Source: Solirubrobacterales bacterium
Lineage (GTDB): Bacteria > Actinomycetota > Thermoleophilia > Solirubrobacterales > Solirubrobacteraceae
Direction of reading: 5' to 3'
Length of the DNA stretch: 64,000 nucleotides
NCBI GenBank assembly: GCA_025963965.1
Contig: JAOPZS010000134.1
Location: forward strand, 1 to 64,000
Under the pieces are notes generated by a model. The model was not told where the DNA came from. It saw nothing but the letters and a program-made list of their open reading frames with translations, and searched no databases. The position numbers and the translations under genes were made by a program. The first letter of the stretch is position 1; each line of letters opens with the position of its first letter. This document shows, piece after piece, positions 60,821 to 64,000 of the stretch.

Positions 60821-60881
60821 GCACGGCGCTGCCCGTCGGGGGCCGGGCGCGTCAACTGCGCGATCGGGCCACGAGGGGGAC

Positions 60882-60887
60882 TAGACT
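60882..60887 (+). promoter_or_regulatory. -10-like TAGACT, 8 nt upstream of the GTG at 60896 (leaderless candidate)
   Basis: TAGACT-ccctcttc-GTG. Confidence 0.55.
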
Positions 60888-60895
60888 CCCTCTTC

Positions 60896-61924
60896 GTGGC
60901 AACGCAGCTGGCCGATTCCCCGCCCGATCAGGGGCGCACGGAGACGGAGCCCGGAGCCCCGCCGCCGACGGCGCCGCCTCAAAGCCCGTCTGAGGCGGGC
61001 GCGGGCTGCGCAAGCTGCGGCGCGCGCATGGCGCCCGGGCAGGACTGGTGCCTGCAGTGCGGAGCAGGTGCGCCCGGCAGCGTGGGGCGCGGCGGCTGGC
61101 GGCCGCTGGCAGGCGTGCTCGCAGCCACGACCGTTCTCGTGCTCGGCGCCGCCGCCGCCGGGTACGCGGCGCTCAGCAAGAAGACCCGGCACGCGCCCGT
61201 CGTGACGAGGACGGTCGCGCAGGCCACCCCGGCGCCGACGACGCCGACACCCGGTGTGACCCCGCCCACGACGTCCACGCCCACTCCCGGCATCGCCAAA
61301 CCGCCGAAGATCCCGCTCACCGCCGCGACGCCGACGCCCGCCGCGACGACGCCGGCCGTGACGCCGACCACGCCGAGCACGACGACCGGCACCGGCAACC
61401 AGGGCAATTCGGGCACCGGGGGCAGCCAACCGGCCGAAGAACCGAAGCCTGAAGCGATCCTGCTCGACACGAACGCCGCCTCCACGTACAACCCGTACAA
61501 CTACCCGACGACCTGGTTCGGCGATCCCAGCCTGACGATTGACGGCGACACGACGACGGGGTGGAGCGCGCAGGTCAACCCCGCCACCGCGCCGAACCTC
61601 GCGGAGGGACTGCTGCTCGACCTCAAGTCGGCGCGCAAGCTCTCGGCGGTGAAGCTCGTGACCAGCACGACCGGCATCACCGTGCAGGTCTACGGCACGG
61701 CGGCAAGAACGGTCCCTGCCTCGATCACCGACCCCGCCTGGGTCCCGCTGAGCCGCTCGATCACCGTCAAGAAGCGCCACGCTCAGATCGCCCTGCGCAA
61801 CCGCAAGAAGTCCTACCGCTTCGTCACCGTCTGGATCAGCAAGGCGCCGGCCTCGGCGCTCGGCACCGCGGAAGCGCCGGGGAAGATCGTCCTCGACGAG
61901 ATCGAACTGCTGCCGGTCGGCTAG
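60896..61924 (+). CDS. zinc-ribbon, single-TM protein with Thr/Pro-rich stalk and discoidin-like extracellular domain
   Basis: CASCGARMAPGQDWCLQCG double CxxC; TM; TPTPGVTPPTT stalk; SLTIDGDTTTGWSAQVNPATAPNLAEGLLLDLKSARKLSAVKLVTSTTGITVQVYG. Confidence 0.85.
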   Translation: MATQLADSPPDQGRTETEPGAPPPTAPPQSPSEAGAGCASCGARMAPGQDWCLQCGAGAPGSVGRGGWRPLAGVLAATTVLVLGAAAAGYAALSKKTRHAPVVTRTVAQATPAPTTPTPGVTPPTTSTPTPGIAKPPKIPLTAATPTPAATTPAVTPTTPSTTTGTGNQGNSGTGGSQPAEEPKPEAILLDTNAASTYNPYNYPTTWFGDPSLTIDGDTTTGWSAQVNPATAPNLAEGLLLDLKSARKLSAVKLVTSTTGITVQVYGTAARTVPASITDPAWVPLSRSITVKKRHAQIALRNRKKSYRFVTVWISKAPASALGTAEAPGKIVLDEIELLPVG

Positions 61925-61966
61925 CACCGCCGCCGGCACGCTCGGGGCGAGGTGCCGCGGGCGCCC

Positions 61967-62896
61967 CTAGCCCCGCGCGGCGCTGCGGCTCTTTCTCGGT
62001 TTCGCGCTCTTCTGCGAGCGCGTCGCGGCCTTCGGCCGGGCCCGCCAAGCGTCGTCGAGGAAGTCGGCGATCTCACCGGTCAGCCGCTCGGGCTGCATCC
62101 GCAGCTCCACAAGCGAGTCGGCTTCGATCAGGCGCGAGTTCGGCATCTCACGCGCCAGCATCCCGGCGTCGGAGAACGGGTGCACAGGGTCCCGCCCGTG
62201 TCCGAGGATCAGGGTCGGCGTCGTGAACGTGCGGCGCTCGCTGCGAGGTGGCGCGATCCGCCCGAAGAAGAGTCCCTGCAGCAGCGCGCCGCCCGGTCCC
62301 GGATCCTGGCGAACGACGTCGAGCATCACGTTGCCGTAGTGGGGCAGCAGGCGCCTGGGAACGGCGCGGGCCGCCCGTGCGACGAGCTTCATCGCGGGCT
62401 CGCCGAAGGTCAGAGCGACCAGCAGCGGCGTGAAGGCGAGCGCGCTGCCGAGCAGGCCGTTGTCCAGCACGGGCATCTCGACGATGAGCCCGCGCAGGCG
62501 CTCGGGGCTGGCGGCGGCCACCTCGAGCGCGGCGTTGGCGCCCAGCGAGGTTCCCATCACGACTGCTTCGTCGATCCCGAGATGGTCCATCAGCGCGACC
62601 ACCTCACGCCCGTAGTCGGCCATCGAGTAGCGCCACATGTCGCGCGGGCGGTCCGAGCGCCCGTGGCCGAGCAGGTCGAGCGTGATCACGCGATTGCCGC
62701 GGGCCGCCAGGTCTTCGGCGAGCGGCCGGTGCATGTCCTGAGAGAGCAGCAGGCCGTGAAGCAGGATCAGCGTCCGCCCGGCCGCCGGCGCGCTGCGCGC
62801 CGTTCGCCCGCGAGCGCCCGCCCCCGTCACCGCCGCCGGCCCACCCCCGTACTCGGTGTAGGCGAGCCGCTGTCCCTCGACCTTGAAGAACGGCAT
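61967..62896 (-). CDS. alpha/beta hydrolase
   Basis: TLILLHGLLLSQDMHRPLAEDLAARGNRVITLDLLGHGRSDRP; nucleophile VVMGTSLGANAALEVA. Confidence 0.92.
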   Translation of the reverse strand: MPFFKVEGQRLAYTEYGGGPAAVTGAGARGRTARSAPAAGRTLILLHGLLLSQDMHRPLAEDLAARGNRVITLDLLGHGRSDRPRDMWRYSMADYGREVVALMDHLGIDEAVVMGTSLGANAALEVAAASPERLRGLIVEMPVLDNGLLGSALAFTPLLVALTFGEPAMKLVARAARAVPRRLLPHYGNVMLDVVRQDPGPGGALLQGLFFGRIAPPRSERRTFTTPTLILGHGRDPVHPFSDAGMLAREMPNSRLIEADSLVELRMQPERLTGEIADFLDDAWRARPKAATRSQKSAKPRKSRSAARG

Positions 62897-62903
62897 CGCC
62901 GGG

Positions 62904-62909
62904 ACACTA
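62904..62909 (-). promoter_or_regulatory. -10-like TAGTGT, 7 nt upstream of the hydrolase ATG (leaderless candidate)
   Basis: minus strand TAGTGT-cccggcg-ATG. Confidence 0.5.
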
Positions 62910-63005
62910 CTACCGCGGTGCTGACGGAACCAGCGGCGGGACGCCCACCGGCGCGGCGCTGTAGCGTTGCGGAGCACTTCAGCGGCTTTCACAGGAGGAG
63001 ATCGG

Positions 63006-63962
63006 ATGGCAAAGCAGCCCCGCATCCTCGCCGGCCAGACGGCGGCGATCACAGGCGCCGCGCGCGGGATCGGACGGGCCACCGCCCAGGCGCTGATCCG
63101 CCGGGGGATGAAGGTCGCGATCGGCGATCTCGACGAGCAGGCTGCGCGGCGGACCGCCGAGGAGCTGGGCACGAGCGCGATCGCTCTTCCCCTGGACGTG
63201 ACCGACAGGGGCTCGTTCGTGGCGTTCCTCGACGCAGCCGAACAGCGCCTCGGCCCGCTCGACGTGCTCGTCAACAACGCGGGCATCATGCAGCTGGGGC
63301 GCTTCATCGACGAGGACGACCTGACCGCGCGCAGGATGGTCGACATCAACCTGCACGGCGTGATCCTCGGCTGCAAGCTTGCCCTCGAGCGGATGATCCC
63401 CCGCGACCGCGGGCATATCGTGAACATCTCCTCGCAGGCCGGAAAGTTCGGCGCTCCGGGGGGCGCCACGTACTCGGCCACCAAGCACGCCGTGATCGGC
63501 CTGACCGAGGCGATTCGCGGCGAGCTGCGCCTGATGGGCGCTCACATCGACGCCAGCTACGTGATGCCGTTCGTCGTCAACACCGAGCTCGGCTCGGGCC
63601 TTGGCCAAGCGCGCGGCATCAGCAACCTCGAGCCCGCCGACGTAGCGGACGCGATCGTCGAGGCGCTGCAGATGAGACTTGTCGACGTGTGGGTGCCGAA
63701 GTCCTCGAAGCGCACGAACGTGCTCGGCGTGGTCCTGCCGCGTGCCCTCTCGGAGGGGATGGCTCGGGCGATGAAGGCCGACCGCGTGCTCGCCGGCGCC
63801 GACCTGAACCGCAGGCGCGACTACGAGCTGCGCGCGTCGCATTCGGAGCCGGCCCTCGAGCCGGCGCCGGAGCCGGCGCAGATCGCGCCCGAAGCGGGCC
63901 AGATCGCCTCCGAGCCCGTCCAGCTCGCCTCCGAGCCGGCGGCGGGCGACGAGCAGGCCTGA
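63006..63962 (+). CDS. short-chain dehydrogenase/reductase with repetitive acidic/Ala-Pro C-terminal tail
   Basis: AAITGAARGIGRATAQALIRRG; LVNNAGIMQLG; YSATKHAVIGLTEAIRGEL; AGGAGG upstream of ATG. Confidence 0.93.
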   Translation: MAKQPRILAGQTAAITGAARGIGRATAQALIRRGMKVAIGDLDEQAARRTAEELGTSAIALPLDVTDRGSFVAFLDAAEQRLGPLDVLVNNAGIMQLGRFIDEDDLTARRMVDINLHGVILGCKLALERMIPRDRGHIVNISSQAGKFGAPGGATYSATKHAVIGLTEAIRGELRLMGAHIDASYVMPFVVNTELGSGLGQARGISNLEPADVADAIVEALQMRLVDVWVPKSSKRTNVLGVVLPRALSEGMARAMKADRVLAGADLNRRRDYELRASHSEPALEPAPEPAQIAPEAGQIASEPVQLASEPAAGDEQA

Positions 63963-64000
63963 ACGCCTTGCGGGGAAGAGCGTCCCGGCGCCCCGGCGCG

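Overview
The window is about 64 kb of high-GC DNA that looks actinobacterial (gene order and protein features fit a deep-branching lineage such as Thermoleophilia/Solirubrobacterales; this placement is inference). It contains the chromosomal origin neighbourhood. parB-parA-rsmG-jag-yidC-yidD-rnpA-rpmH run leftward, and dnaA-dnaN-recF-DUF721-gyrB-gyrA run rightward. Two near-perfect parS sites lie at the rsmG/jag junction. Left of this are metabolic genes: FAD oxidoreductase/FGGY kinase, threonine dehydratase, an APH/choline-kinase-like protein next to a FAD-GcvT oxidoreductase, a TAT-type phospholipase C, 1-Cys peroxiredoxin, an FMN hydroxyacid oxidase and an RCC1-repeat exported protein. Right of gyrA are an HNH endonuclease, pheA, and a Ser/Thr-phosphorylation and cell-wall operon (kinase, fhaA, fhaB, PP2C, PBP, PASTA kinase, ddl, plus a third kinase). 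These are followed by a surface-polysaccharide locus of about 15 kb. No rRNA operon, CRISPR, prophage or transposon was seen. The observations most worth following up are: (1) a compact candidate RNA element at 30163-30389 with a 16-nt sequence complementary to the 16S rRNA tail; (2) a switch in Glu codon usage (GAG to GAA) that follows predicted membrane topology, even within single genes; (3) a series of -10-like hexamers 6-9 nt upstream of start codons, suggesting leaderless mRNAs; (4) a ComA-family phosphosulfolactate synthase inside the polysaccharide locus with homology extending upstream of any canonical start; (5) a shared extracellular domain on a Ser/Thr kinase and on a zinc-ribbon membrane protein. 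All counts were made by hand from the sequence and no database searches were run.
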